A stretch of 64,000 bases of DNA from Salvator merianae. Its lineage: Eukaryota > Chordata > Lepidosauria > Squamata > Teiidae. Below, one piece after another: positions 51,201-60,471 of the stretch (positions within the stretch are counted from its first letter, which is position 1; each line of letters begins with the position of its first letter). The translations under genes were made by a program, and so were the position numbers. The notes beneath the pieces are model-generated. The model did no database searches. It was not told the DNA's origin and saw nothing but the letters and a program-made list of their open reading frames with translations. The stretch spans positions 32,403,062-32,467,061 of the forward strand of contig QVOM02000116.1 of the NCBI GenBank assembly GCA_003586115.2, in the 5' to 3' direction.

Positions 51201-51897
51201 AGAGAACTTAAGTACTGAACTACAGGCAGTCCTTTTGAGTCAGCAGCACTTGCCTATTCAGGACCAGTACAAAATCAACAGTTCGGAGAAGTTCCCCTCT
51301 TGGACTACAACTCCCATAATTCGTAGCTATGGTCCAGTCTTCATCCCCTCCCCCCCAACTCTCTGGAAGCTAGGCATTTTAGTAGTTTTATTTTATAAAG
51401 TACGTAGACTAAAATACCTAGCTTCCAGAAACTGAAAAAATATACATATTGTATTTTTGTACAATTCTATGATATGCTCACATTTTACCGGTCTATGACT
51501 GCAGTAAACATCGATTTATTGATTTATATTTATTTTATTGTCGCATATGCCACCCTACTGTTTAATGAAATTAGGGCATTTAAATAAATAAGACTTTTCA
51601 ACCTTCGCCCATAGGAAAACAGCTGGGGGACTGCAAATAATAAACAGACATCAAACATTGCAAGATTAAACCCTCTTGGGTTCTCTGGTTTAACCGTAAG
51701 GAGCCTTCTCTGCTCCCTTGGCTTGACAATCAGTGTCACGCAGGCACGTGTGTCCTATTCTCCTCCTTCCCTTCGCCAGCAGCCCCGGAAGGAAGTCGAG
51801 TACGCGCTTGAGGCGAATTGTGAGCAAAAATACCTTGCAGGGCGTAGTGCATCCCTCCAATGCCGCTGTACAGTTCCAGCACCCGCAGCGGCTCCAT
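24130..51897 (-). CDS. TRDMT1: tRNA (cytosine-38-C5)-methyltransferase, complete (11 coding exons)
   Basis: TRDMT1/DNMT2 transfers a methyl group from S-adenosylmethionine to C38 in the anticodon loop of tRNA-Asp and a few other tRNAs. Eleven exons join in one frame: 51834-51897, 42193-42302, 40980-41056, 38432-38503, 34862-34927, 33826-33895, 32844-32927, 32101-32459, 29280-29337, 27888-28017 and 24130-24299. They total 1260 nt, or 419 residues against 391 in human. Visible motifs are SAM-binding LELYSGIGGMH (7-17), catalytic PPCQPFTR with Cys79, ENVKGFE (119-125), PNSRLRYF (157-164), the DNMT2-specific CFT (297-299) and RLLGNSLNVHVVAKL (376-390). No stop or frameshift is present. The target-recognition linker in exon 8 is about five residues longer than human, and the C-terminus runs about 28 residues past the final helix. 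The start has a strong context (A at -3, G at +4) in a CpG-rich region. The gene lies head-to-tail upstream of CUBN. Confidence 0.97.
25835..27180 (+). mobile_element. CR1/L3-type LINE remnant with reverse transcriptase
   Basis: Frames include VWPDHFLVKFGLKASPP (endonuclease/linker region, around 25920), FSATIASLRNHSAELFRVV (around 26320) and LLDFSAALHTVDHNIL (around 26885), which matches the LLDLSAAFDTVDH motif of CR1-like reverse transcriptases. It ends in an AT-rich tail. The frame is broken repeatedly. It sits antisense in TRDMT1 intron 10. Confidence 0.75.
27888..28017 (-). CDS. TRDMT1: TRDMT1 exon 10
   Basis: This 130-nt exon encodes residues 321-363 plus one base, including LNLRYFTPREIANLHGF, which is strongly conserved in DNMT2 proteins. 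The acceptor is TTCCACAG and the donor TTTG|GTAAAT. Confidence 0.95.
29080..29232. mobile_element. Degraded MITE copy with short internal duplication
   Basis: It keeps CTGCGCTAGCATG and GTGCAAAAAGGGCCT from the GGCCCTTTCTGCAC family. GGGATATATCCA occurs several times in succession, suggesting local expansion. It lies about 50 bp from TRDMT1 exon 9. Confidence 0.55.
29280..29337 (-). CDS. TRDMT1: TRDMT1 exon 9
   Basis: This 58-nt exon completes Gly301 and encodes YGHYVEGTGSVLQMADNVQ, close to human YGSYIEGTGSVLQTAEDVQ. The acceptor is TTTTAAG and the donor CAG|GTACT. Confidence 0.95.
32101..32459 (-). CDS. TRDMT1: TRDMT1 exon 8: target-recognition region with CFT motif
   Basis: This is the largest coding exon (359 nt), encoding residues 182-300 plus two bases. 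Its first half is a diverged polar linker (SDDNNKQHQQKEDY). Its second half has the conserved QYLLPPKSLLRYAL and CRRSTCFTKG. The CFT triplet at 297-299 is the DNMT2 family signature. The acceptor is ATGTAAG and the donor GG|GTAGGT. Confidence 0.95.
32844..32927 (-). CDS. TRDMT1: TRDMT1 exon 7
   Basis: This 84-nt exon encodes residues 154-181, LGLPNSRLRYFLIAKLQ through VPGK. Two candidate donors lie 5 bp apart (GTAAGG and GTGAGA). Only the downstream one, ending at 32844, keeps frame with exon 8 and restores PGKILTDFP, which parallels human PGQVLMEFP. Confidence 0.93.
33826..33895 (-). CDS. TRDMT1: TRDMT1 exon 6
   Basis: This 70-nt exon completes Arg130 and encodes residues 131-153, including KCGFTYQEFLLSPTS. 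The acceptor is TTGCCAG and the donor TCT|GTGAGT. Confidence 0.95.
34601..34712 (+). mobile_element. Partial tRNA-derived SINE
   Basis: GGAATGGCAAACCATGTTC and TGCCAAGAAAACTGCATGG match the body of the SINE at 60472-60672. The tRNA-like head is absent or diverged. It is in TRDMT1 intron 5. Confidence 0.6.
34862..34927 (-). CDS. TRDMT1: TRDMT1 exon 5: ENV motif
   Basis: This 66-nt exon encodes residues 108-129 plus two bases. It includes PKYLLLENVKGFETSSA, with motif VI glutamate Glu119. The acceptor is GTTTTGCAG and the donor CCAG|GTATG. Confidence 0.95.
36020..36235 (+). mobile_element. CR1-like 3' end fragment
   Basis: It shows GTTGGATTTGATGGCTTAAG followed by TCTAGCTCCATTATGCTATG, a diverged version of the CR1 terminus seen at 14101-14155. 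It is in TRDMT1 intron 4. Confidence 0.5.
36318..36540 (+). mobile_element. MIR-like SINE
   Basis: It contains a B-box-like GGGTTCAAATGC, then CTTGGGCCAGCCACTGCATC, CTGACCTCACAAGTTTGCTG and an AAATAAA-type tail. This is the classic order of MIR/CORE-type SINEs. It lies in TRDMT1 intron 4. Confidence 0.65.
37804..37827 (+). repeat. GT dinucleotide microsatellite
   Basis: There are twelve uninterrupted GT units in TRDMT1 intron 4. It is a potentially polymorphic marker. Confidence 0.95.
38432..38503 (-). CDS. TRDMT1: TRDMT1 exon 4
   Basis: This 72-nt exon encodes the end of Arg84 through Pro107 plus two bases. It includes IGRQGDISDPRTRSFLYVLD, matching human IGRQGDMTDSRTNSFLHILD. The acceptor is CTCTGCAG and the donor CCAAG|GTAAT. 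Confidence 0.95.
39540..39705 (+). mobile_element. CR1/L3-type LINE C-terminal fragment
   Basis: The frame includes VVPRLWNSLPPEVHQASSL and IFRRAV, the conserved end of this LINE group's ORF2. It is similar to 10323-10526. It lies in TRDMT1 intron 3. Confidence 0.7.
39862..40032. mobile_element. Palindromic MITE, GGCCCTTTCTGCACTTGG termini (copy 2)
   Basis: It has the same termini and internal CATGCTAGCGCAG / ACTAGCATG pairs as the copy at 61882. It lies in TRDMT1 intron 3. A degraded third copy occupies about 29080-29230 in intron 8. Confidence 0.8.
40980..41056 (-). CDS. TRDMT1: TRDMT1 exon 3: catalytic PPCQ loop
   Basis: This 77-nt exon encodes residues 59-83 plus two bases of Arg84. It includes FDMILMSPPCQPFT, where Cys79 is the catalytic nucleophile at the same number as in human. 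The acceptor is ATGTAG and the donor AAG|GTGTGT. Confidence 0.96.
42193..42302 (-). CDS. TRDMT1: TRDMT1 exon 2
   Basis: This 110-nt exon encodes residues 22-58 and contains DVNTVANEVYTYNFP, the motif II region that contacts the cofactor. The acceptor is TTTCTAG and the donor GAG|GTGAGT. Intron 1 upstream is 9.5 kb. Confidence 0.95.
43394..43510. mobile_element. Short inverted-repeat DNA element, same family as 62112
   Basis: The left end AGGGCAGTTTTGCAC and right end GTGCAGAACTGCTGT form inverted termini. The interior CTTGCTGGTCCAGTATACC is shared with 62112-62284. It lies in TRDMT1 intron 1. Confidence 0.65.
44571..44702. mobile_element. Palindromic MITE (CTCCAGATGTT / AACATCTGGAG)
   Basis: GCTCTCCAGATGTTTCT at the left and GGAACATCTGGAGGGCC at the right are inverted termini. 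The interior has the CAACTCCCATTATTCC type of core. Related partial copies are at about 1112-1320, 17548-17665 and 56258-56345, making this one of the commonest families here. Confidence 0.7.
47085..47155 (+). mobile_element. LINE 3' tail fragment
   Basis: It has GACCCACCCTGGGACC, then GAAGGGTGGGAGACAAATGC and an AAATAAATAAAT tail, the typical 3' end of CR1/L3-type elements. It is in TRDMT1 intron 1. Confidence 0.5.
51363..51428. repeat. Inverted repeat / hairpin in TRDMT1 intron 1
   Basis: The arm CTGGAAGCTAGGCATTTTAG (51363-51382) and its next base pair with 51408-51428 over 21 positions with one mismatch, around a 24-nt loop. It is about 400 bp inside intron 1. It could be a pre-miRNA-like hairpin or, more likely, the ends of a tiny deleted MITE. 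Confidence 0.6.
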
Positions 51898-52215
51898 GCT
51901 CCTTTCCTTCCTTTCCTACCTGCTAGTAGGGTTGGGCCAACGCACTTTCTTTGCCGGCAAGCGCACCCAGCTCACCGTCGCGCGTTCCGGCGCTTTTCAG
52001 TTCCCACTCTAAGGCAGATCAAAGCTTCAGCGTTGCTGGCTGGTTGGCTGAAGTTTATCTAGCAGCAGCGTTTTCTTTTCCGAGAGGGAGACGTTTTAAT
52101 ATGTCTGAGTGCTTCCCCACGCTAAAGGTTGTCATACCGAAAAGAGAATAAGAGCGCTGCAGCTGTAATGATCGTGCAGAAGAGGGAATGGAATCAGCCG
52201 GTGCTATGTGCGTTA
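51725..52215 (-). promoter_or_regulatory. CpG-rich TRDMT1 promoter / 5' UTR region
   Basis: CpG dinucleotides are frequent here (clusters around 51740-51990 and 52070-52205) but scarce in the surrounding tens of kilobases. The block covers coding exon 1 and the sequence just upstream of the start codon. This fits a TATA-less housekeeping promoter with start sites somewhere above 51900. The exact start site and any divergent transcription cannot be read from the sequence. Confidence 0.65.
51834..51897 (-). CDS. TRDMT1: TRDMT1 exon 1: methyltransferase motif I
   Basis: This exon has 64 coding nt, MEPLRVLELYSGIGGMHYALQ plus G of a split codon. The donor is CAAG|GTATTT. It is nearly identical to the human N-terminus, and SGIGGMH is the SAM-binding motif I loop. 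Confidence 0.97.
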
Positions 52216-52589
52216 CAAGCTGCCTTCCCCACCCCCCAACTCCTGTTCCGATAGGTATCCAGGCTGCTGGACTAGGTCGTCCATTCGTCTAACCCAGCAA
52301 GGCTCTCTTTCGTGTTTTTACGTCTTCACACACAATCTCTCTCTCTTCATTGCTACCTACAATTACACGGATAGACAACGCTGCTCAGGAGAAGAGCAGA
52401 CTGCTTGAAAAACTGAGGGTCACAAACTATTTATTTATCTACCAAGTAAACTGCCCAGATGTGACCTTGCAATGAACAGGAGTTAACCCTGAATCATTGC
52501 CAAACGAAGAGAAAACTTATATGATAATTGCTAATCAGTGTAGTGCACTGCATGCTGTTTTCACTGCAGTCAATGTGGTGTGGAACCTA

Positions 52590-52745
52590 GGATTGGGCCT
52601 AGAAGCCCCTGGTTTCAAATATCCCCTCTGTCGTGGAAGCTCATGAGTTGACTTTGGGCCAGTCATTGCCTTCAGACTAATCTACCCCACAGGGGTCTTA
52701 TGACAATGAAACGGAGAGAAGAATAGTCATACTCCTGTCTTCAGA
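52590..52745 (+). mobile_element. MIR-like SINE fragment
   Basis: It has the same order as the copy at 36318-36540: a GGTTTCAAATATCCCC box, TTGGGCCAGTCATTGCC, and CTACCCCACAGGGGTCTTATG. It lies just upstream of the TRDMT1 CpG-rich region. Confidence 0.6.
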
Positions 52746-53489
52746 ATAATTGCATTAATATTATTATTGTGTTACTGCAAAATGAAGTAGCAGAATTAAT
52801 TATCGGTCTCTTTCTCTGTCAAATGCTGTCCCGTCCAATTGCTTGAAGAAATATTTCTGTATGATTCTTTTTATAACTTTTCTGAACCATGTTCAGTAAC
52901 TTCATAGAACAACATTTTTACTCAAAAGTATTTTTCTTTTCTTTTTTGAATATACTGCCTAGCAGGAAGGAAGGAAACTCGTGGTAAAACTTTTTTTTTG
53001 TTTTTGTAGAAGCATGATTATCAAATACAGTTTGCCAAAGAAGGGAGGAAGCAAGACATGAAATGACATGCAGAAATGGGTTCTTTCAGCATAACTGAAA
53101 ATTCTAGATTTTTGGCAAGTCTTGCAAACTATAAGGCACTATAAATCACTGATTTATTTTATCCTAGTGGACTTCATCATCTGTCTGTGCTCACCATAGT
53201 AGTTAGCTCATGCCTGAATATGTTGTATGTGTCCAATATATACTTTGTGAGAATGTGTGATATAAGCTTCATGTTCCACAGATGAGCTGTATTTTTATTT
53301 TTTTAAAAGAGAGGGGTAAGAACAAACTTAGTTTGATTACTTATTTCTACTGCTATAAATAGGTTGCATTGTGAGCATTTTGATGATAGTGTGGATGCCT
53401 AGTTAGAAGCTTAGCATAAGAGACGCTATTTTAAAAGGCAATAAGGATACATAGTAAAAGGCAATAGTAAGAAACAAATCATAACAGGC

Positions 53490-53942
53490 TGTGGCCTAGT
53501 GCTTTTCGCTAATTAGCTTGTGTGCTCTTTTGCATTCTGTAAATTGGCTTTTGCTAGGATGCAGCTGCACATAGAAGAGATAGGACAGGTGATTTATAGA
53601 TTTGCTGTTATGTAGAAGCTTGTTAGCGAATTCCTTAAAACTAGCAATAGATATTGAAGTGTATTAGGTAATGGGAAACACAACAGCCAATCATCTTAGG
53701 AATAACCAAATTAGATGGAAAGGTAACTACTGTACATGAGAAGAAAAGCTTAAGTTACAAACATTATAAAAAGTATGGAAAATCTGTTTGGGACTCCCAT
53801 TCTTGTTTGCATTGGGTAGCCATGTTGTTCTGTCCGTGTCTCTCCCACTCTCTTTCTCTCTATATATATGTATATATAGATATATCAATAAAGTGTTACA
53901 AAGAAGACCGATTCCCTTGTCGTGGTAATTGGGACAGCCGCA
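53490..53942 (+). mobile_element. Possible solo LTR-like element
   Basis: The segment starts TGTGGC and ends GCCGCA (inverted ends). It contains a TATA-like TTATAAAAAG near 53765 and AATAAA near 53887, in the order expected of an LTR. No flanking target duplication, primer-binding site or viral coding sequence was seen. It may be another repeat type; boundaries are tentative. Confidence 0.3.
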
Positions 53943-54973
53943 CCAAACAAGAACCTTTTGGCTACAACAATAGTGCTTATTGTATTTATGTATTAGTGCT
54001 TGTTGTTGTTAAAATGTATTGAAATTAACTCTGCAACACAATATTAACTTCCTGTGTCTACTTTAGAATGTGAAGTTTCATGGGTTACCTATTACAAACA
54101 ATCCATCTATGAACATCCAGCACATGCAAATAACTGCTCCTCCTGTAAATCAAAATGTGCCAGCTGGATTTTTCTGTATATCAGGGAGAAACCCTGGAAA
54201 ACTATTTTATTTTGTTTCATTCTAACTTTGCAAAAGAGTGTTTTAATGAATGCACTCTTGTGCATTCTATCTTTGTACAATCAATCTATCATCACTTTTT
54301 AAAAAAAATAAATAAAGGCCTCCTGTCTCCATCCAAGCTGCCTTTAAATTTTCCACACTCCTCTCTGCTTCTAAACATCTGAGGACTATTAATCTAGGAC
54401 ATCTCTGTCATTCCAGCTGGCCCTTCTATTTGCACCTGCTCTTGTTCACCTGTCACATTTATGAACTTAGAAAACTGACATTGCACAGTTCCTGTTTGAC
54501 AACACATGCACAATAGGATTATAAGACTAAAGATAAAATTACTTAATTAGATCTACCAGATGCAAAGAGGAGCAAAGTTGCTTGCTATTTCAGAAAGTGC
54601 AGCTAGATGCTTAAATGACAGAGATTAGAAATACTCTTTTATTTTACAAGTATTATCAAGTATGTATAAAAGAAAGATCCCTGTTAAATCCCAAATTATG
54701 TGTATGTTTTCAGTACTTACATGCCATCTAATCAACAGTCTGTTAGAGAGCTCTCAAAATTGTTATATTTACTGATCATCTTTTTTTTAAAAAAAATAGC
54801 AACTTAACAGTAAAATTATAAAACAACTTTGTAACTCAAAGTTGAAATATCACCCTAGTGACAGCCTTGAAAAACCCAATGATACAACATTATCAGTTAT
54901 GCATAAACAGGTAGGACAGCCTAGATACTTCTTTTTAAATTCATAGCATTATATGCCTGTAATAGATCTTTAC

Positions 54974-55036
54974 CTGGTACCGAGAAGCTGTGAAGTCTGT
55001 GAGCTCAAAAAGGCAAGGATGGTTCAAGTAACCAGC
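54974..55036 (-). other. Candidate coding exon of unidentified gene (21 codons, phase 0)
   Basis: On the minus strand a pyrimidine-rich tract and CCCAG acceptor precede 63 nt. Only one of the three frames is fully open, encoding AGYLNHPCLFELTDFTASRYQ in 21 codons; the segment ends CAG|GTAAAG. The acceptor, donor and symmetric phase together look like a real internal exon. I do not recognise the peptide, and found no convincing partner exon in the surrounding sequence. It lies about 3 kb upstream of TRDMT1. It could be an exon of an unknown gene, an alternative upstream TRDMT1 exon, or chance. Confidence 0.4.
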
Positions 55037-55489
55037 CTGGGAAACAGATAAAAGGATCAAGGTAATATTGTCCAGACTTCAGACTTGTCAGAACTGGTTA
55101 TTAATTGGATATTGTTCTCCTTGACCCTGCACCGAGATTTAGAGAAAGCCCAAGAAACCTTCATCTGGGAAATCAATCAAGAAGCGGAGATGAAAAGACG
55201 TTACAGAGGGAGTGTTTTGTGAGTGATCAACAATTTCTCTTCTGAACTCCTCCTGCTACAAGAAGCAGCCTTATGGAACATCAGTAATTCTCAAATTTGA
55301 GGAGTTAAAACCGGCGCCAGGCTGGAGGGAGGGAGGGAACTCTCTAGAAAGAAAGTTCCACAGAAGAGAGACCACTGAGAAGGCCAAATCCTTGGTCAAC
55401 ACTCTCCTAACTGCATTTAGAGGTAAGGTACAGAGAAGTTCTTTTCATGTTGGCCATAGGCTCTATGATAGATTAGAAATGAAAAAACA

Positions 55490-55760
55490 TTCCAGTTGAT
55501 ACTATGGTACCAAGCCATAGGGTTTTAACACGCACCACCTACACTTTGAACTGAGCCTAGAAGTGTAAGGGAAGCCAGTACAGGCAAGAAAGGACCGGAG
55601 AGATTCGATTTTCTTTTTATAGGTTCCTGTCAGTAACCTTGCTAATGCATTCTGCACTAGCTCAAGTGTCCAGACTAGATTCATTCAATTTTTATTTGTA
55701 TACCGTCTTTCCAAAAAAAATGCTCAAGGCAGTTTACAACAGTAGAAAAGCATACAATAC
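55490..55760 (-). mobile_element. LINE fragments (reverse transcriptase C-terminal piece and a LINE tail)
   Basis: The minus-strand frame has LVQNALARLLTGT, like the LVQNAAARLLTG motif of CR1-type reverse transcriptases. Next to it (55685-55760) is a TGCCTTGAGC / ACAAATAAA-type 3' tail in the same orientation. Their order implies two separate elements. Confidence 0.5.
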
Positions 55761-57003
55761 AAAATAATACATTATAAAATTACACAGAACCTTGGAGCAG
55801 GGCAGAGACAGCAAACACTTGGGTGCAACAAATGGACCAGCTCCCAACCAAGAGTGACCACAGTTGTTATGCCTTGGGGGAAGGCAGGGCAGAAGCAACA
55901 AACATCCAGGTGCAGCAGCCAGCCCAGGTCTTCTTCCTCCTCCCAGTCAAGAGCAGCCACAGTTCTTATACTTTGGAGGAGGGTGGGGCAAAGGCAGCAA
56001 ACACTTGGGTGCACTGCCAACCCGGAATTTCAAAGGTAGCCCCATGTCAAAACCATTATACTAGTGATTTTCTTGTTTTGTTATACCTTTTATATGGTCT
56101 ATGGACTGCCTAAATAAATAGATGAGAAGTTCCTACAGAATAATCATGGATACCATCCAAGGGTGAGCCATTTTTCTGGAGGATCATCTGCATCTAGTCT
56201 ACAAAGATAGAGTCATTTCAGTGCACATTAATCTTTTACTACTTCTTGAGAGAAGATAATATCTTGAGGGCTACACCTGCCATAATCCCTGGCCATTGGT
56301 CATGGTAGCTAAGGCTGATGGGAGCTGAAGACCAAAATATTTTATAGGCTTTGGCTGTTTATGGTTTAGAGAAATGATTACTACATAAGACATCTATGAC
56401 AGAGCTATGGATTTCAAGCCTAGCAATTCCAGATATCCAGAAATGTTCCCACTAATACATGTTAAGGGTTAGAACCTAGCATGACAAAATTCTTACTCAT
56501 GTGTAATAAGTTTTAAATAGTCTGTAGTTTAACTGTCTATCATGAAGTATCTTTACAGCTGTCATCCCAGTTGTAAATTGATGCAAACCTAGACACTCAT
56601 CTTGTTTGGAGAAGTTTAACTATTCCACTTCAGCCTGTTCTGGACCAAGCCCAGCAGGTTGTATCCACATCGCAAGGGTGGAGACTCCATCCATCCTGGA
56701 CCAATACCGGCAGCAATGCAGAGGCGCCATTGCTGTTCCAGTCCACACCACTGACTTCCCTGCTCAAGGCAACACCCAAGCTTGCCAATGATTGGCCCCA
56801 GTCTTATCACTCAATGTAGTGTCTGGTGCGCAAAGGTGGGGCTGAACGGAACAGTCTTTGAAGGTAGCACACCTAACTCCGTGTTGAGGTTTCAGAAGCT
56901 CACATAAGCTTTGAAGATGGAGCTGTGGCATTCTACTTTTTCTGGACTGTGCAGAAGCATCAAAGGCTGGACTGGAACAAGACAGTTTGGGACAGTTGGG
57001 GCC

Positions 57004-57216
57004 CAGTCACACCTAAATTTTAATCCAGCTTCAGTCCACTTTCAGATTGAGGGAACATATCAGTGAAGTAATAAGATGTTTTCTTTCAGCATTATCTAAC
57101 TCAGAAAATCCACCATTGGGTTAGAAAATGTGGAAAGAAAATGATTAGTCACTTTGCTAATGTGTTCTTTCAATCCAAAAGTGGACTGAAGCTGGATTAA
57201 AACATAGGTGTGACTG
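57004..57216. mobile_element. Palindromic MITE, CAGTCACACCTA termini
   Basis: CAGTCACACCTAAATTTTAA begins the element, and the inverse (ending CATAGGTGTGACTG) closes it, giving well-defined termini. The interior is homologous to 3687-3885. Confidence 0.85.
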
Positions 57217-58165
57217 TGGCCTCTTCAAACAGGTCTACTGTTAATTCAGAATAGGGACCTCTTGGGGTAGTTCTGGGACAGAAGAGCACTAGTCCCATAT
57301 AGACAAAGCATATTAGGTAGCTGCTTGGTCTGATCTACCTAATGAGTGCAGAAACAGGTCTAGTTCCTTTCATCTGATACTTTAAGCTTGGAGCCGATCA
57401 TTTTTAATTGTGCAAAAAAGCTGCAAACTAGTATTAGTGTTTTCATTTGCAGGGACTGGAGTCCTTTAACCAATCTAAAGGTGTGAGGAAAGGGATATTG
57501 TCATCATACAATTAAAATTATAATTAAAATTGTAGCTTTCAGAGGGAAGAAAGCAACCACAAGTTTTTAAGATTAGTCTAGAGCAAGTGACTTATATGGA
57601 CACTTTTCCATTGAATAAGAGTGAAACTGAAATGCACCACTATTTCATAGATTGTTATGTTGTCATAGTAAGCGCCATGCGTAATGAAAAGAAAAGAAAA
57701 AAATCTGACATGGTAAATCCACATCCATAGCTGCTGTGTAGAGTCACCCTTTTCTAAGAATTTTGCAGGGAGGAAACTTGCAACTGAAGCTAGAAATGAT
57801 TGTTGGTATAGAAAACCTCATAATGTTAGGGGAGAGGACAGTTTTACCTCAACAGTTTTTTTTCAGGCCAAAAACTTGTCTTGAAAATACATCTAGCTAA
57901 AGGAAAGGTAGGAAAGCTGGGCCCTTCCAGAGTTATGGTGTACTCAGAACTGCCCCCACATTTGCACAGTTTGGGAGCTTACATACACAGTGTGTGAGGC
58001 TTCCCTTTCTGTCTTCCACTTGTGGTGCCTTCAGATGCAGGCAAAAGTTCAAAATTAGCAAAAGTATCCGCCCCTCCTTCTCTCCATCACACACATACAC
58101 ACACACACTTTCAATGTTGGCTCTTTATTCTGCAAACGGCCACATTCCCTCACTGCTGTCTGCTA

Positions 58166-58630
58166 AGGCTATGTCCAGACAGGGTGTAAAACCCAGGATT
58201 ATCTGTGGCAATCCCAGCATAGACCTGGGATATTGGGTGATATCCCGCAATATCTTTATTGCAGGAAAATTAACTTCCAGCCCAGGTTTAATCTAAAAAG
58301 TGAGAGCACTTACCTTTTCTGGATGCTTATTCATATAATCTGTCATCTTGGGAATGGTCACTGAGCATGTGTAGGGAAAAACCCAGTAAATAATGGTGGC
58401 CATACATGCACGCAGGGTGGTTATTGCTCATTTCCAGGTATTTCACATCATCAAAATACCTAGATGCACGCATCGCACCACTGCGGGAGCAAGTATCCAC
58501 ACTGCTAAGTACCTCTGCTTGTCCCATGCTGTTGCCCTGCTGTCTGGGCAACAGGTGATAATTCCGTAGTCATTTTACTCAAGAATATTGCGAAAAACCA
58601 AAACAAACAAGGAATGTCTGGAGGCAGCCT
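58166..58630. mobile_element. Non-autonomous DNA transposon (GGCTGCATCC family)
   Basis: AAGGCTATGTCCAGACAGGG at the left and GAATGTCTGGAGGCAGCCT at the right are imperfect inverted termini. The interior shares TTCTGGATGCTTATTC and CATTTCCAGGTATTTCACA with 16453-16833. The superfamily is not established; hAT-like is a guess. Confidence 0.65.
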
Positions 58631-59398
58631 AAGAATTTCTGCCCAAGCAATAATTTCAGCCCTTTGTTTAGTGTTCCCTCCTCAGTTTTTTCTCAGCTTT
58701 TCTGCTCCAAGTAACCCTTCACTTCAGTCAGCAGCCCTGTCTTATACCATTATTTCCCCTCCACGGTATTATGCCAGCCAACAAAACTGAATAAAAATTC
58801 CCTCCATTTTACAACAAAATTGTCAAACGAAATTTCCTTCTTTCCTGCAACCACCCCATCACATTCTTCTCCCTCCCAGCCCAGAAGCTGTGCAATTTTG
58901 ATCCCTGCTCAGCTTTTCAACCAGAACATAGAGAATGAGCAACTACATTAAGTACAACTATTAACAGAGCTCATTTGCACCGGACCTTTTTCTTACTACT
59001 TTATTTGCACAATGCAAGTAAGATGGACTTATTGCTCTGACATGCAGTTACAGATCTGTTTCACTTCTTTAAACTTTTTTATTCTGCTTCTCAGTCAAAA
59101 AGGGCCCCCAGGGGATTTCCCAGTGACAACATTATTACAATCTCTTTTCTCAATCTTACAGACTAAAACGGGACTTTCAATAAGGTAAGGGGATGGAGAC
59201 AGTTTGAAGAAAAAGCAGATGCAAGTATTATTGTGTAGCTAAGAAGTTTGTTTAATTAGCAACAGAACTAGAAATATTTTAATGTGAAAGGAAATCAGAT
59301 GGAACCGATCTTTCAGATAGTGAGGGCTGCTGTCATAAACTTACTTCTTCCCCAGACACTGGGGCTGACTTCCCATGCCGATGAAAAAGAAATAGTCT

Positions 59399-59590
59399 GT
59401 TGTGTACATAAAAAGTGCACAACAGGGTTGGACCATTTAATCCAGCAGTCTTTTTTCACAGTGCCCAGCCAGTCCCACAAGTAAGCCCATTAGCACACAC
59501 AGCTTGCTCTGCTTGCAGTCTCCTAGCAAATGGCCTCCAGAGACATACCACCTTCTACTGCCATCAGGACTAATTACACCTCTGAGGTGG
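59399..59590 (+). mobile_element. LINE-derived fragment (CR1/L3 3' region type)
   Basis: GGGTTGGACCATTTAATCCA, CACAGTGCCCAGCCAGTCCC and GGCCTCCAGAGACATACCAC follow the order of a common reptilian LINE 3' repeat. The open frames over it are not gene candidates. Confidence 0.45.
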
Positions 59591-60471
59591 CTTAGGGATA
59601 GTTTTGCAGGTGGGATTATTCGCATGTCAGCCTCTCCGTACTCAAGGCTGGAAAAGGTGGGTTAGAGATGAGATAAGATTCTGTCCCCAAGGTGTTCTTG
59701 AGTTGTCTTGTTTGCTGTGTGTGAATGAAGCCAGAGAATGGCTGCCATAGATGACAGATGAGGGATGGAATTGATCTTTAAGTATGCGGCTGGAGATACC
59801 TAAAGAGCCAATTTACCATTCTCTTAAAACCGGTATACCACCTCCTTCTTTCTGAGAAATATATCTTCTCAGCACCACATACAACCAACCACGGCATACA
59901 ACACACTACCTTTCCATTTGTGAAAAGTCTTGATTTTATCTAAATCAAGAGTACAGAAATTACAGTCATTCAGATGTAGCTTTTCACTTCCCATCAGCCC
60001 CAGTTTACTACCAATGGTTAGAGTCAGGGCACAATCAGACACAGCTAAAGAGTTGCCTTCTGGATGACTTTCAAAAAAAATGAAAAATACAAAACCTTGG
60101 AATCGTCATAACTGCTGAAGGTTCTCTCTGACATTTCATCTTCCCACCTATATAATTACTGGAAAAATTATCTACAGAGTCTGTAATGCTAAAGTATACG
60201 TTGCCAAAGTTTGGCTGCTGAAATAAGCCATGAAGCTTAATAGGTGGGTTTTGAAAGTTGTTGCATCTACTATTCTATAGTGCTGAATTTATTTTCTACA
60301 TGCTGACAAGACAGCAAGCCCTCAGATTGTACCCCTTATATATCTTGATAGCTCAAAAACAAGAATTCAGATGTTTAATTTATAATCTTGTTGCTACGCT
60401 TTCTTCTTACACCCCTATGTTTACAATACAGAATTATCAACTTACTCCTGGAGGACAAAGTGCCCTCCTAT

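Larger units (their letters stand above)
42303..51833. other. TRDMT1 intron 1 (9.5 kb)
   Basis: It holds MITEs at 43394 and 44571, a LINE tail at 47085 and the hairpin at 51363. 50390-51143 is GC-richer, with overlapping frames of up to 137 codons on both strands and no recognisable domain. The rest is AT-rich, with no gene signal. Confidence 0.7.

Noticed and set aside
55090..55220. Plus-strand frame ending EAEMKRRYRGSVL before a stop
   Set aside because: It looks protein-like but has no start, no clear acceptor and no recognised family.
59161..59183. Plus-strand acceptor and donor flanking a 23-nt microexon-like segment
   Set aside because: Too short to judge, no partner exons and no conserved peptide; chance splice-like motifs are common.
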